From Farysia itapuensis (lineage: Eukaryota > Basidiomycota > Ustilaginomycetes > Ustilaginales > Ustilaginaceae): a stretch of DNA of 64,000 bases. Shown piece after piece: positions 48,621-60,163 of the stretch. The DNA is taken from contig JALBYC010000006.1 of the NCBI GenBank assembly GCA_023212645.1, positions 496,001 to 560,000 of the forward strand. The letters run 5' to 3'. Position 1 is the stretch's first letter; the number at the start of each line of letters is the position of its first letter. The translations under genes were made by a program, and so were the position numbers. The notes beneath the pieces are model-generated. The model did no database searches and was not told the origin of the DNA. It worked only from the letters and a program-made list of their open reading frames with translations.

Positions 48621-49907
48621 TTAGGCCTTGCGTGCCAGCTTTCGCGGAGGACCTTGACCATGGCCATTTTCAGCCCGGATATCATCGCCGTCAGCTTCTC
48701 CAGCTTCAAGAATGGGGTCAATGTCGACGCCAACCATGTCAGCGTACTCTTCTACCACTCCTTCGAATGTTTCTTGCAGTTTCGCCTTCTGCTCGCCTGC
48801 TTCAAGCTGCAGCAGAATGTCTTTGTTCTGCTTGAAAATGCGTGCCTTGATCTGTAGTCTGTACTGTCGTACTTGTTCGATGTCTGTGGCGTCTAGATTC
48901 ATGAGCTGCACGATTTCCAGCATGCGCGCCCATTGGCGGGGCGCGATCTTGCGTTGTAGACGTTCTTGTTCGCACCAGATGGCGTCAACAGGCGCATGCA
49001 GTTTGTCGGCTTTTTTTGCCAACTCGACAAAGCCGCCGGGCGCTAGAAGACGGCGGAGGTCATTGCCATCGCGCAGACGGTCAAAGTCCTCGGACGGATC
49101 CTCCACCGTCATTTCTGTCACCGACGTTCGGCGAGCTACCTCGTCATAGACTGTGCCGTACAGGGCAGCGCCGTGGCCTTGCTTTTGATATGGCGGCGCA
49201 ATGACAAATTGCGACAGTCGTATGCGGGATGAGTCGGGCCAACACCAGAACTTGTACAGACTCGTGTAGCCGACAAAGTGCCATGTCGTCTCCTTGCCGT
49301 CGTTGACTCTTTCGAACAAAGTGTAAAACTCCCAGTTCGTCTCGTCTTCGTGAATGTAACTGGCTCCTTCGATAAACAGCAGAGCGAAAAGCTGCATTCG
49401 ACGGTGATATTCTCGAAACCCAGGAGTGTCCCATGTCGTATGGTAGATCTCGAATACACGGGCGTCCGGATCGTCCTCACTCAGCGCAGGTCCGCCGCCG
49501 CCTCGCGCACCAGACTTGCCCTTGCCCTTGTTGACTTTGCGCCTGGTATAGGAGTGCGTCTTGTTCCCTAATGGCTCAAACCTCGATGTCTGCGCTGCAT
49601 CAAAGTCCTTGTCCGATGCTGAAATGTAGTCTGGCGGCAGGAACTCCTTCAGCTTGGCCTCGACGTCGTCTAGAGTGGCAGTCGTTCCCTCGTTCTTAGC
49701 TTTGTAGTGCATCTGAAAGTGCGGTACGAGGCTTCCCGATGCGATGTCCAGCTGGATCTCTAAGCCCTTGTAGCCGTATATTGTCTCAGCCTCGCCAAAG
49801 ATGGGATAGGTGAAGGCGGGGTGGAACTTTGCGTCGGCGCCAAAGGGCGCCCCCACCAAGCGCAATGTTGTGCATGTAGAGCTATTGGAAGCCCAAGTGT
49901 CACCCAT
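48621..49907 (-). CDS. HAT1: Type B histone acetyltransferase Hat1
   Basis: The protein has 428 aa and starts at MGDTWASNSSTCTTLRLVGA. The Hat1 N-terminal domain has FHPAFTYPIFGEAETIYGYK. The GNAT core has TSLYKFWCWPDSSRIRLSQF and the acetyl-CoA loop QFVIAPPYQKQGHGAALYGT at about residue 240, followed by VEDPSEDFDRLRDGNDLRRL. The C-terminal helical region is Lys/Glu-rich. A Gly/Lys-rich insertion (KVNKGKGKSGARGGGG) sits before the catalytic domain. It acetylates free histone H4 at K5/K12 with the Hat2 chaperone before chromatin assembly. Confidence 0.93.
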   Translation of the reverse strand: MGDTWASNSSTCTTLRLVGAPFGADAKFHPAFTYPIFGEAETIYGYKGLEIQLDIASGSLVPHFQMHYKAKNEGTTATLDDVEAKLKEFLPPDYISASDKDFDAAQTSRFEPLGNKTHSYTRRKVNKGKGKSGARGGGGPALSEDDPDARVFEIYHTTWDTPGFREYHRRMQLFALLFIEGASYIHEDETNWEFYTLFERVNDGKETTWHFVGYTSLYKFWCWPDSSRIRLSQFVIAPPYQKQGHGAALYGTVYDEVARRTSVTEMTVEDPSEDFDRLRDGNDLRRLLAPGGFVELAKKADKLHAPVDAIWCEQERLQRKIAPRQWARMLEIVQLMNLDATDIEQVRQYRLQIKARIFKQNKDILLQLEAGEQKAKLQETFEGVVEEYADMVGVDIDPILEAGEADGDDIRAENGHGQGPPRKLARKA

Positions 49908-50087
49908 ACTTGTTGCTGCACGGACGGAGAGGATGAAAAGAAGGAGGAGAAGTGTTGTTCTGCCTCTTTACGCGCTTGGTCTTTTGCTCTCCGCATACAA
50001 AAATCGCGATCTCCGTACTTGAAATTTCTACATTTCTTATTCACAGTATAAATTGGTCAACTAGGATGAGCTTAGTCGTGGCTAGAC

Positions 50088-53000
50088 CTACGACTCGAGC
50101 TTGGTGAGTCCGGCTTCGAGAGCCATGGAGAAGAAGATACTCTGCTTGTTGTCCAGCAGAGCCTGTGGTGTGTCGAATTCAGCGATGGAGCCGTCCTTGA
50201 GCACCAAGACGCGTGTTGAGTCGATGACCGTGTTGAGTCGGTGCGCGACCGTGATGGTCGTGCCCGTGAACTCGCTTCGAACAATGGCCTGCACTTGCGC
50301 ATCCGTCTCGAGGTCAATCGCACTCGTCGCTTCGTCCAGTACCAACACCTTGGCTTTCCGCAGCAGAGCGCGCGCAATGCAGATCAACTGACGCTGCCCC
50401 GCGGAGAAGTTGGTGCCACCCTCGGTCAAAGTGGCGTCCAGACCACCTTCCAGGCTCTGGACATGGTCCTTCATCCTAGCCTGTTCCAGCGCTTTCCACA
50501 AAGCCGCGTCGTCCGAATCGCACGTCGGGTCCAGATTCTCCCGAAGAGAGCCTTCCCAGAGCTGTGGGTCTTGGGGAATGATGGCAATCGCCGAACGGAG
50601 GTCCTTGAGGCCGATCTTGGACACGTCGATCCCGTCAATAATGATGCTACCCTCTGCAGCTTCAATAATCCGGAAGAGCGCCAGAGTCAGACTTGACTTT
50701 CCGGCACCCGTTCGGCCAACAACACCGATCCGCTCTCCAGACTTGATGCTCAGATCGAGCTTCTTGAGGACAAGTCCAAGCTCTCTACGGTAGCGTGTCG
50801 AATACGACTTGAACGTGACCTCTCCTTTGCTCGGCCAGCCTGCGGGAGGTGCTTGATCTTCAATCTTGTAAGGCGCCTCCGACGTCAGATCAGTGTACGA
50901 CATGACTCGCTCCACGCTGACAATGTTCTGTTCGACTTCCGAAGCGGATCGCACGACCCAGTTGAGCGTCTGAGTAGTGTTGAGCGCCTGTGACATCATC
51001 AGACCCAGCAGTCCTGCGTCCATTTTACCATTCTTGGTGCGGATGAAAACGGCGAGTGTGGATGCGACAAAGATGATGACGGACCCCATCATTTCGATTC
51101 GTACCGCGAGCCAGCGGTTGCACGACACGGCGGGGAAGTAGCACTGCTGATTGCGGTCCACCCGAGCCTCTGACGTCGCAATAAAGCGCGATTCTTGACC
51201 AAAGGCGCGAATAGAGCTCAGACCGCCCAGCGACTCTTGGAACCACGTAAAGATGGGCGTTTTCGAGACCGAATCGAGACGTTTAAGCTCTCGACTCGTG
51301 GCGAGATAGTACCGCAGAACAGCACGGTATGCGAAGGCGAGTGGAACAATGGCGATCAGGAAAGGCGGTACAGAGTAGCCGACAACACACAAGACACCAA
51401 GCACTACCGTCATTGTTCGGATCAGACCGTGAATGACACGCGGCAGCACTTCGTCAATCACGTTGACGTCGCGCGAAAACAGGTTGAGTAGGCGGCCGGT
51501 GGGCGTAGTCTCGAACCATTGCAGCGGACTGCGCAGCACGGCGTCAAACATGTTGTCGTGGAATCGGCGCGCACTCGAAATCACCAACCACGTCCAGAGG
51601 ATGAAGGGCGCAATGCAGATACAGATCGATGCGAGGATGCCGACGATACCGTAGACAGTCAGGTAGAAGCGCGTGGTTTCTCGGGAGCCACCATTGGCCT
51701 GGTTGGCAGCGCCCCACTGTTTCAACACGACATCGCGGGACACAGTCATGACCTGAGACAAGACTTGCGCAATAAGGTAAAGAGTGACACCAAGCACGCT
51801 GCAGCTCTTGATGTACTGCTTGTACACCTCGGGCTTAACGCTTCCTTGTTCTGACTTTTCCTTGGGTGCCGTGGTCTCGCGGAGCTGTCGAAGCGTGTCC
51901 TGCTTGATTTGCCTCTTGGTCATCGTCTTGGGCCGGGCCATAGAGGCAGTGCTGATACGTCGGTGCAACTTAAAGTCCTTGAGTGACTCTTCACCTCCTT
52001 GTCCATGCATGTCGAGCTCCTTGTCCATGTCGACCACCTCTAGCTCCTGGGCTGAGTCCTCGCTCTCGGTTGCCTGTTCTCGCGCTGACTGTTTGCCAAG
52101 CCCTGTGATCAGATTGTACAGTTCGCCTTTGCGGGCCATGACTTGGTCGTAGGTGCCGCGCTCGTCCAGAATAATACCCCTTCGAACCGAGATGATCTGA
52201 TCGCACTCGGGCAGACACGCGACCGAGTTGAGCGTCAAGATTCTCGCTTTGCTTCGAAGCAGACCTTCGGGACCGATGACGTTCTTGAATATGTGCGCGC
52301 CCACATGAGCGTCCACAGCAGCGAGAGGGTCGTCGAGCAAGTACAAATCTGCACGGGCATAGCATGCGCGAGCCAGCGCGATTCGAGCCTTTTGTCCGCC
52401 AGACAGACTGACACCACGCTCGCCAACCTCGGTCCGGTCGCCATCGGGAAGCACATTCAGGTCAGGCGTAAGCGCACATGCGTCAATCACGCGCTGGTAA
52501 AATTCGGGCTCGTAGTTGAGGCCGAACAAGATATTGTCCCGCACCGAGGCTCCCATACACCAACCGCCTTGGCTGAAGTACGCCGTTCGACCTCGAACCA
52601 CAACCTCGCCATCCGTGCGAACCATCTCGCCCAAGATACCAGAGAGTAAGGAACTCTTTCCGTCTCCAACCTTGCCGAGGACTGCCAGAAGCTCACCCTT
52701 CTTCACGGTCAGGTTGATGTCCTGCAAAGTGGGCACAGGCTGCGAGCGCGACCACTTGAACTCTCCATCGCGGATGCTGACCACCTCTTCGTTCTGGGCA
52801 GGCTCGTGCGCCGGGTTGTTCTCTTCATTGAGTGTGTCAAGCACGTTTTTGGGTCTGGCAGGCGTGTCCGGGTCGGGACGGGACTGACCCGGCAGGATGA
52901 CTTTTCGAGAATTGGCATCAAGCTCGTCGGCGTCGAAGAAATCCGAGAGACGCTTGGCCGACACCTGCGCCTGTAGCAGAGCAGAGATAATGCCGGCAAA

Positions 53001-54974
53001 CATCGCAATCGGGAATGATAGAAGTTGGTACAGAGCTAGCGCTGGGAAGATGATATCGGCAGTCAGGGGCTCCGGATTCGTGTAGGCGTAGGTGACAAAA
53101 GTGCCCAGCGAGACAAAGAACGGAACTGCCGTCCAGAAAAAGTTGAAAAAGGCAGAGACGATCCCCACGGTTCGCAGCAGCTTGAGTTCTTCATCGTTTC
53201 GTACCTTGAACAGCTTGCGCGTGAATGCCTCTTCCCAAGCGAAGAGCTTGATCGATTTGATGTTGGTGAGGATCTCGTTCATGAGTCGAGTGCGTTTGTC
53301 TTTGACCTTCATCTGTTTCTCGCTGAGTCGACGGAGATATCGCGCCAAAGCGGTGTTGAGCGGTACGCTGACGACCATGACACCGACGCCGACAAAGGAC
53401 GGCCAACCAAGCAGATTGTACAGGGAGACGAATGCCAATGTCATCTGGAACAGGGCACTCCAAGCGACGTGCGCATACGTGCACAAGTCCTGTAGTCGAG
53501 TTGCGTCGACTGACATGAGATTGACAATGTCGCCGGTGGCTCGACCGCCACGGTCCTCATTGGAAAGACGTAAGCTCTTCTTAAAGATAGCGCTGACAAG
53601 ACCAGCGCGAACGCGCATACCGGTGGCGAACACGAGCTGAAAGTACTGGTGCAGGAACGAAGTCTGCGTCACGGCGACACAGAAGAGTGCACCCGACAGC
53701 AGATAGCCCTGCATGGCGCTCTGGTTTGGGTCATTGTCGTCGTAGCTTTGAACGAATTGCAGCAATTTGCGTAGAATCTGGGGCTGAACAAAAGCAAGTG
53801 CATCCTGAGCAGACTTGAGCACGGCAGCGAACAGGAAAGGTCCACCGTAGGCATATGCGAGCGAGGTCCAAAAGGCAGGCTTGCCAGTGACTTTGTTTTT
53901 GGTCTGCTTCCAAAAGTGGTCAAAGCGTCGGCCGAGATTCTCAGCATCCTCCTTGGGTGGCAGAGACCACATGTCTTCTTCTGTCACGAAGCGGTTGGCG
54001 CCAAGGGACATCAATGGCTGCATCCAGTGGAAGGTGATACGGCTGAAGATATTAGCTGTGACGATGGGACACTCTTTGCCATAGTCTACGGCGTCGTACG
54101 TGCCGACGTTTGTTTCGCTGTCAGCATCGCTGAACACGCTAACGGAGCTGGCATTGGGAGCTGCGCCGTTGGTTTGTGACTCGGAGTGCGAGGTTCCGTT
54201 CTGCTGGCCGCCGTCGGCGAGAAGTGTGTATCGTTTGTTGTTCGGTTCTGCCGTGCCAATTTCAACACCTGCGCATTCGAGTACAAAGACGACGAATCCT
54301 AGAACAAAACGAATGAGAAAGGGGATCAGGGTGACCAGCTGGTCAGAGATGGGCAGCGATGGGGCTGTCAATGCGGTTCTGAGCTTGACAACACCGGCGA
54401 GCGTGTGTGCGAACCAGAAGAAGAGGAGGACATCCGAACTGCGTCTACAGCGCGTGTGATTCACTTGCTGAACGAGGAGAGCAATGGCGTAGGCAGCTGT
54501 GGCAGCAAGCGACGACCAGAACATGATGGAGTCTCCTGGCTTCGCAAATAGACCGTACAGGATCGAGGTCTGGAACGCAGCTGTAGCGATCATTACGCCG
54601 ACGACCACATGCTTAGCCCATAGCAGCGAGCGAGATAGCCTCGACAAGACCTTTTGCTCTCGCTTTGACAGTGTGTATAGCAAGAATGCTCCACAAAGTG
54701 CCAACACTATGGCTGGAACTACCCCAAAGGCCGCCTCTTGAAAGCAAGGAGTGAAATCCAGGTCGCGCTCTTGCGAGACAGGACCCCATCCTTCGCGATT
54801 ATCGCATGCTCTAGCGATGAACCCGGGTGTCTTGAGAGCAGTGAAAGACGAATCAAAGATACGCAGAGGAAGACTCAGCAACGGAGATGTTGCAACTACA
54901 TCTTGTGCCTGATAGGTGCCGTACAGACCTATTGCTCCTTGGCCAAGCTCCTCGCTTGGTACTGCGCCGTCCAT
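50088..54974 (-). CDS. ABC transporter, ABCC/MRP subfamily (Ycf1/Bpt1-like)
   Basis: The protein has 1628 aa and starts at the ATG at 54974 (MDGAVPSEELGQG); six further upstream codons begin with TTG. Order: TMD0 of about five helices (GVVPAIVLALCGAFLLYTLS), an L0 linker, TMD1, NBD1 (Walker A GKVGDGKSSLLSGILG at about 765; signature LSGGQKARIALARACYARAD), an acidic/Ser linker, TMD2, then NBD2 (Walker A GRTGAGKSSLTLALFRI at about 1420; signature FSAGQRQLICIARALLRKAK; Walker B VLVLDEATSAID). NBD1 has LLDDPLAAVD, with Asp replacing the catalytic Glu, as usual in ABCC proteins, so NBD1 is the degenerate site. It is a full-length ABCC pump, probably vacuolar or plasma membrane, exporting conjugates or metal-thiol complexes; the substrate cannot be read from sequence. 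Confidence 0.93.
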   Translation of the reverse strand: MDGAVPSEELGQGAIGLYGTYQAQDVVATSPLLSLPLRIFDSSFTALKTPGFIARACDNREGWGPVSQERDLDFTPCFQEAAFGVVPAIVLALCGAFLLYTLSKREQKVLSRLSRSLLWAKHVVVGVMIATAAFQTSILYGLFAKPGDSIMFWSSLAATAAYAIALLVQQVNHTRCRRSSDVLLFFWFAHTLAGVVKLRTALTAPSLPISDQLVTLIPFLIRFVLGFVVFVLECAGVEIGTAEPNNKRYTLLADGGQQNGTSHSESQTNGAAPNASSVSVFSDADSETNVGTYDAVDYGKECPIVTANIFSRITFHWMQPLMSLGANRFVTEEDMWSLPPKEDAENLGRRFDHFWKQTKNKVTGKPAFWTSLAYAYGGPFLFAAVLKSAQDALAFVQPQILRKLLQFVQSYDDNDPNQSAMQGYLLSGALFCVAVTQTSFLHQYFQLVFATGMRVRAGLVSAIFKKSLRLSNEDRGGRATGDIVNLMSVDATRLQDLCTYAHVAWSALFQMTLAFVSLYNLLGWPSFVGVGVMVVSVPLNTALARYLRRLSEKQMKVKDKRTRLMNEILTNIKSIKLFAWEEAFTRKLFKVRNDEELKLLRTVGIVSAFFNFFWTAVPFFVSLGTFVTYAYTNPEPLTADIIFPALALYQLLSFPIAMFAGIISALLQAQVSAKRLSDFFDADELDANSRKVILPGQSRPDPDTPARPKNVLDTLNEENNPAHEPAQNEEVVSIRDGEFKWSRSQPVPTLQDINLTVKKGELLAVLGKVGDGKSSLLSGILGEMVRTDGEVVVRGRTAYFSQGGWCMGASVRDNILFGLNYEPEFYQRVIDACALTPDLNVLPDGDRTEVGERGVSLSGGQKARIALARACYARADLYLLDDPLAAVDAHVGAHIFKNVIGPEGLLRSKARILTLNSVACLPECDQIISVRRGIILDERGTYDQVMARKGELYNLITGLGKQSAREQATESEDSAQELEVVDMDKELDMHGQGGEESLKDFKLHRRISTASMARPKTMTKRQIKQDTLRQLRETTAPKEKSEQGSVKPEVYKQYIKSCSVLGVTLYLIAQVLSQVMTVSRDVVLKQWGAANQANGGSRETTRFYLTVYGIVGILASICICIAPFILWTWLVISSARRFHDNMFDAVLRSPLQWFETTPTGRLLNLFSRDVNVIDEVLPRVIHGLIRTMTVVLGVLCVVGYSVPPFLIAIVPLAFAYRAVLRYYLATSRELKRLDSVSKTPIFTWFQESLGGLSSIRAFGQESRFIATSEARVDRNQQCYFPAVSCNRWLAVRIEMMGSVIIFVASTLAVFIRTKNGKMDAGLLGLMMSQALNTTQTLNWVVRSASEVEQNIVSVERVMSYTDLTSEAPYKIEDQAPPAGWPSKGEVTFKSYSTRYRRELGLVLKKLDLSIKSGERIGVVGRTGAGKSSLTLALFRIIEAAEGSIIIDGIDVSKIGLKDLRSAIAIIPQDPQLWEGSLRENLDPTCDSDDAALWKALEQARMKDHVQSLEGGLDATLTEGGTNFSAGQRQLICIARALLRKAKVLVLDEATSAIDLETDAQVQAIVRSEFTGTTITVAHRLNTVIDSTRVLVLKDGSIAEFDTPQALLDNKQSIFFSMALEAGLTKLES

Positions 54975-55519
54975 GTTCCACAACGCGAGCAATACCCGCT
55001 GCTGCTTGAACGGTGAAAAGAGCGGTGCGGGGAATAGGGCGATGGCGGGATCGCGCGCAGAGATGATGTGCGAGAAGAGGATGGATGCAGCTGAGTCGAT
55101 AGACGATCGTCAGCAGGAATTCAAAAAGTCAAAAAGTGGTTATCATCGTCTAATCCGTCATGCGGCAGGAAAATGGATGCCGCATGTGCCGCTCAGCGCT
55201 CACCGCTCAGGTCACATGACCCCACTCCCACTCACGGCAATCTAAACTTATTTCCGTTCAGTCAAGTTAAAAGTCCGTTGATTGAAATGATGAAGCTATG
55301 AAGCAGATCCTTGACGACATAGAGTGATGGTCAAAGGATGCGTAAAACGAAGTGACTAGATCCTAATAATCAAGTCGAGCGCAACGTAGTCAAATGTGGG
55401 GTAGAAAGAACAGAGAGGGGAGAATGAGGGAAAAAGTATTGTTCGTGTGTGGTTTTGAGTGGAAGGGTAGCCAGCTGGTCAAAGTTGGGTGGTCCGGGCA
55501 GGTTGTTGATCCGACCCGA
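54975..55519. promoter_or_regulatory. ABCC promoter and chitin synthase 3' region
   Basis: About 545 nt. The part next to the ABCC start should hold its promoter; the part next to 55520 is the chitin synthase 3' UTR. No gene-like ORF or strong motif was recognised. Confidence 0.5.
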
Positions 55520-58500
55520 CTATGCCGTTGGCGATGAGGGCGACGTAGGCATCTGTGAGCGCCGAGCTCCTCGCGTTACTTGGCGGACGCCTTCTGCGCT
55601 CGCTACAGGGCCGTCGTCGACCAAGCTAAAGCCTCGCATCAATGGTCGGCTGGACGGAGCGCTCGCAATCGACTGTTGATCTTGGCCGTGAGAGAGAGTG
55701 GACTCCGTCTCCGGCTCCACCGTGTAAGCCTGGATTGGGTAGCTGGCCTGGTTCACCGCAGGGTACTGTTGCTCATTAGACACGTTGCCGTGGCGGACTG
55801 CCGACTCGGCGCCCATGATGCGACGCGGCTCTGGGTCTGGCGAGCTGGATGCTGAACTGATCATCGGCCGCTTTTCGTCGTCAGCGGCGTCCGACTGTGG
55901 ATAGGCGTCGTATGCGCGCGGTTGCGAAAGCTGTCTCATCGAGGTCGTTTGGGGTCCCAGCGTGGCGGAAATGCCGCCCAGGGCCGGATGCGTCGAATTG
56001 TGCGGCAGCGCAGATGGAGACGTGTTGCGCGGGCGAGGCACAACAACAGTACCCGGAGGCGAGCCACCTGAACGCTGCTTGGCGTCCGTAGCGAGCGGTG
56101 CGGGAAGTTCCAGCAGAGGCACGGCATCAAGACGAGCACGTGCGCCTGCATTCTTCGAGTGGCCATTCTCTGAAGGGTCAGGGCCAATGTGGGACGTGGA
56201 CGACGACATCAAGTTCGGCAGAGCTCGGCCAAACTGGTCGTGTTGACCAGGGGTCGACTGGAAAGTGTCGGACGAAATGACCGAGTAGCGCGTGCTGCCG
56301 GCTCTCTCTGGCGAACCCGAGCGTTGAACAATGTCGTACGTCGAGTCGCGAGAGTGTGTTCCCGACTTCCATCGTCGCTCGCGTTCAAACTCGGCCCAGC
56401 GCTTCATGACAATGTTGGATGGGTCGAACTTGCCGTTGGCATCGCCGTGATTCTCCTTCTTGTTTTCGCCTTGGACAACACGCGTGGCTCCCCAAGAGAA
56501 GTCGTCCATGTGCCAGTAGGCATAGAGGGGCAAGACAAAGTTCCAAATCGGAAGCGAGAGCAGATAGATCAGCATCCAACCAACGTACGCAATCTTGCGC
56601 GATGTGACAACAATGAGAATACCGGGAAGACCCAAGATCAAAGCCAGCAAGATCAAAGGAATCGTCGGTGTGGGTACGTTGGGCAGGAATGCCTGGACAA
56701 CAACGTAAAGCGTGAATGCGATGGCAGCGGGTAAAACCAAGGTACCGGTGAGTTCCATGAATACGACGAAACGCATCGAGAAGCAGAAGGTTCCGCAGAG
56801 ATCGTTGACAAGTACAAGCTCAAACAGGTTATGCACCGTCGAGTTGATCCATCGTCGACGTTGCGATAGCAGGATTCGGAAAGTGTCGGGCACTATGGTC
56901 TTGCAAACTGCCTGGGGAACGAACATCATCTTTCGCTTGGGGAAAGTCTTGAGCATCAGCGTAGTCAAATAGCGATCTTCTCCAAGCAGCAAAAGATTCT
57001 TCTTGTGCAGAGTGTCGACTACGTTCTCAGAGTAATGCTCCACGATGTCAGGGTTGGCCAAGATAGGTACCCAGTAGCCGTGAGGTCCCTTAGGTGCTTT
57101 AATGCGGTAAGCACTGAAGCATCCGGGCAGACAAGTGACACCTCCGAAGCAGGCCTCGAAAGCCTTGGTCTGATGATGCGAGATGTAGTACTCAAAGACC
57201 TGAATCATTGTGACCCAGGTCTCGGCCTTGTTGGCGATTTTGGTCTCGCCGCAAAGTCCCATGATCTCGGGATCTTCAACCATGCATGCCACCATTCTCG
57301 ACAACGAATCTGGGAAGACCTTCGTATCGGCGTCGACGCAGAGTACAATCTCGTATTGATCCGGGGAGACACCAGTGACACGCCAAATGCTGTTGAAGAA
57401 CTCGTACTCGAACGCTGTCATGCGCTCGTCAAACATGACCTTCTGCATGAAAGCCATGAGCAGCACTTGTGAATCACGCTTGCCTCGGTTGCCTGGCTTA
57501 GCGCTGTCGGCCTCCAAGGGCGTACCACACTTGGCAACCAAGATCATAGGCACTCGCTGCTGTTTCGATCGCTCCACCGTCTCGTCATCGTAATCGTAGA
57601 AGCCAGCATAGATCTTGCACATGTTGTGTCGTTTGAAGCCATCGGCAATGGCAACGTAGGAATTGCCTTCTACCTCTTCCGCGGGAATGACGAGTTCCTT
57701 CATCATCGAGAGACAAATGTCGGGTGTCGAGATGTCGGATCCAGCACCCTTGACAATGCCGTCGGCGATGACCAGAATCAATTTGTGGCTGTTTGGGTAG
57801 TCGGTCGTTGCAAGACTGTCGAGCGTGGTTCGAAGACCCTCAAATGACTCTGAATAGGCAGTCACGAGGCAAATAGCGTGAGCCAGCTGGAAGCCGAATG
57901 GTCGGTAGTCAGGTCCAGGCTGTGGAACAATGTGATTGAGCGGGAAAGGACACTGGCCCATGGCGCCCTCGCCGGGACTGCCCGAGAAGGACGAGCGTCG
58001 GGATTGGTCCTTGGGAGCCAAAGAGACCGAGCTTCGTGCACCCGTGATTGACGGTGATCCGGGTGGAGAGCCACCAAGGGGCGATGCGACGCCGAGTCGG
58101 CTACTGCGTGTCATTCGCTTTTCGTTGGTAGGCATCTGACGGGTCTTGCTCTTCATGCTGAGCGGATCAGCGACAGAGAATCGACTCTGCGTGGGAAGGA
58201 AGGACTTGTGCTTGCGTGCATTGGGCCTGTAGCCAGACGGAGCAGGACGGAAGATGTCGTCGGACCACTGTTCAATCTCTGCGGCTCGTTTCATTCGCTG
58301 CTCATACGTCTCGTTGGCATAGTTGCCGAGTCGCCATGAAAGGAACCAGCCGAAGATGACGGCCATGAAGAACTTGATCGCAACGACACCAATGATGAAG
58401 ACAAGGGAAACGTACAGCTCGACTTTGGATGCGACGCAGCCAATGGTCTCCGAGTCAATGAAGCCGATACGGACAATTTGCTCTAGACAAGCGAATTCAT

Positions 58501-60163
58501 TGTCCAGACGCTGTCGCATGACCGCTGAGGTGACGTCACGTCCAGCCCAAGTGTCATCACGTCTCTTGAGCGTGTTGTACAGAGCTGGGTAGTTGAGCGT
58601 TGCAGTCAGGTTGTTGAGTCGGTTGAGGTCGAGTACCGAGCCTCGGTAAACAGCCAGGTTGCGTGAAGTATCAGTGACATTCTGCCAGGAGAGTGAGACC
58701 TGGCCCCGCTTGCGCAAGACCTTGTTGGCAGGAATGCCACCGTTGTTGAATTGGTCGACGAGATTGGAATTGGTGTGACACATGCTTGTGTTTGTATAGG
58801 CTGGCGTGCCATTTTGACGCACCAAGGTGCAGTCAAAGTACTGCGCAGGCTGTCCTCCGCCGTTGCGGTTGGTAATGATGTTGGTACATGTGCCTCCGGT
58901 CTTCTGGAACAAAAGACTGCCATCTTGTCCGCCAGATGACCAGGGTTCCGAGTAAATTGGGTTGGTGTGGTTGTAAATCGTATTTGCGCCAAAAGGACCG
59001 ACCTGAGGATGGACGAAGCCATCAAAGCTGTAATCGTAGCCATTGAAGGTCATGGAACCGACATCGATTGTACCAAGGTTGTAACGGTCTGGAGGGGTGC
59101 CACACACGGCTTGTGTGAATCCGAATGTGAGGAAACCGACGGCAGCCATGCATGTGAAGACAATGGAGATGAGTCCGATCTTTTCGCGCCAGGCTCGCTG
59201 CTGCTCTGGAGTCCGAATGCCGAACAGTCTGAGCAATGGACCGGGACAGCAGATGGTGAGAACGTAGCAATAGATCATCCATGCGCCGACCGGGCCAGGT
59301 GCGATTCGAGAAGTTCTGCTTTCGCCGAGATCACGAGGCACTTCCTTGGAGCCTTTGGCAGACTGTTTGCGTCGGAGTGAGACTCCACGCTTGAGGACAT
59401 TGATGCCAGTTTCAACCTGATCCTCGTCTCGTCCAAGGATAGACTTGCCGCGTCGCAGCGGCGGTGCCCGTCCAAGACCACCCGGAGGCATGTTGCCAGC
59501 AACACCTAGACCGCTAAGTCCACCTCCCGGTCCAACGATTCCGTTCATGCCAGACCCTTGTGGCGCGGCACCATGCTGGGGCAAGTGGCCGGTTGTAGAG
59601 GGCATGTACCCGACGCGGCCGCCAGAAGCGTTGAGAACGTCCATGTGTGCAGCATGATTTCTGTAGTACCATTGTCGATGGTTGGGATCCATGCGCTCAC
59701 GATCAGGTCGTACCAGGGACTTCTTGCGGCGAAAATTGCTAGCAGAGAATCCAGACTCTGGGTCGAGTGTGTTCATCTGATTAAGAGCGGTGGTACTGTT
59801 GCTCAAGTCGTTGAGAGGACGTTTGTCTTCTCCATACGACTTGACCGAGTCGCGAGATGGGCCGGAACGTTGATTCGGCAGGCGTTGGGGCTCTTGGAAC
59901 GAGACACCCATAGGCCGCGATGGCTCGGGCGGAGGCTGGCTCAGGTAGGCCTGATGGCTCCCACCAGGACCAGCAAAGTCTGAAGAGCCATAGTGGAGCT
60001 CGGGTGTCTGGCTCAAGGTAGTGGCGTATTGCTGCTGCAAGTGGGGTGGCTGTTGCGGCAATGGCCGAGGGTTGCCGCCAGAGGTATGTGCGAGTCCAGG
60101 CGGACCATTGTGTCTCGTCTGACTTGGATCATCCGCTCCATACGGAGGGTCGAATGGGTTCAT
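55520..60163 (-). CDS. Chitin synthase, class IV
   Basis: The protein has 1547 aa and starts at [12 protein letters not shown]. About 290 disordered Pro/Gln/Ser residues precede the first membrane helices ([40 protein letters not shown]). A large lumenal or extracellular loop (about residues 355-570) follows, then another helix pair ([20 protein letters not shown]). The catalytic GT2 domain runs about 790-1130, with [50 protein letters not shown] and [19 protein letters not shown]. Helices follow to about 1245 and a disordered tail to the end. No myosin head is present (not class V/VII). The architecture fits class IV (yeast Chs3-like). It uses UDP-GlcNAc to build wall chitin. Loop topology is inferred from hydrophobicity by eye. 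Confidence 0.93.
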   Translation of the reverse strand: MNPFDPPYGADDPSQTRHNGPPGLAHTSGGNPRPLPQQPPHLQQQYATTLSQTPELHYGSSDFAGPGGSHQAYLSQPPPEPSRPMGVSFQEPQRLPNQRSGPSRDSVKSYGEDKRPLNDLSNSTTALNQMNTLDPESGFSASNFRRKKSLVRPDRERMDPNHRQWYYRNHAAHMDVLNASGGRVGYMPSTTGHLPQHGAAPQGSGMNGIVGPGGGLSGLGVAGNMPPGGLGRAPPLRRGKSILGRDEDQVETGINVLKRGVSLRRKQSAKGSKEVPRDLGESRTSRIAPGPVGAWMIYCYVLTICCPGPLLRLFGIRTPEQQRAWREKIGLISIVFTCMAAVGFLTFGFTQAVCGTPPDRYNLGTIDVGSMTFNGYDYSFDGFVHPQVGPFGANTIYNHTNPIYSEPWSSGGQDGSLLFQKTGGTCTNIITNRNGGGQPAQYFDCTLVRQNGTPAYTNTSMCHTNSNLVDQFNNGGIPANKVLRKRGQVSLSWQNVTDTSRNLAVYRGSVLDLNRLNNLTATLNYPALYNTLKRRDDTWAGRDVTSAVMRQRLDNEFACLEQIVRIGFIDSETIGCVASKVELYVSLVFIIGVVAIKFFMAVIFGWFLSWRLGNYANETYEQRMKRAAEIEQWSDDIFRPAPSGYRPNARKHKSFLPTQSRFSVADPLSMKSKTRQMPTNEKRMTRSSRLGVASPLGGSPPGSPSITGARSSVSLAPKDQSRRSSFSGSPGEGAMGQCPFPLNHIVPQPGPDYRPFGFQLAHAICLVTAYSESFEGLRTTLDSLATTDYPNSHKLILVIADGIVKGAGSDISTPDICLSMMKELVIPAEEVEGNSYVAIADGFKRHNMCKIYAGFYDYDDETVERSKQQRVPMILVAKCGTPLEADSAKPGNRGKRDSQVLLMAFMQKVMFDERMTAFEYEFFNSIWRVTGVSPDQYEIVLCVDADTKVFPDSLSRMVACMVEDPEIMGLCGETKIANKAETWVTMIQVFEYYISHHQTKAFEACFGGVTCLPGCFSAYRIKAPKGPHGYWVPILANPDIVEHYSENVVDTLHKKNLLLLGEDRYLTTLMLKTFPKRKMMFVPQAVCKTIVPDTFRILLSQRRRWINSTVHNLFELVLVNDLCGTFCFSMRFVVFMELTGTLVLPAAIAFTLYVVVQAFLPNVPTPTIPLILLALILGLPGILIVVTSRKIAYVGWMLIYLLSLPIWNFVLPLYAYWHMDDFSWGATRVVQGENKKENHGDANGKFDPSNIVMKRWAEFERERRWKSGTHSRDSTYDIVQRSGSPERAGSTRYSVISSDTFQSTPGQHDQFGRALPNLMSSSTSHIGPDPSENGHSKNAGARARLDAVPLLELPAPLATDAKQRSGGSPPGTVVVPRPRNTSPSALPHNSTHPALGGISATLGPQTTSMRQLSQPRAYDAYPQSDAADDEKRPMISSASSSPDPEPRRIMGAESAVRHGNVSNEQQYPAVNQASYPIQAYTVEPETESTLSHGQDQQSIASAPSSRPLMRGFSLVDDGPVASAEGVRQVTRGARRSQMPTSPSSPTA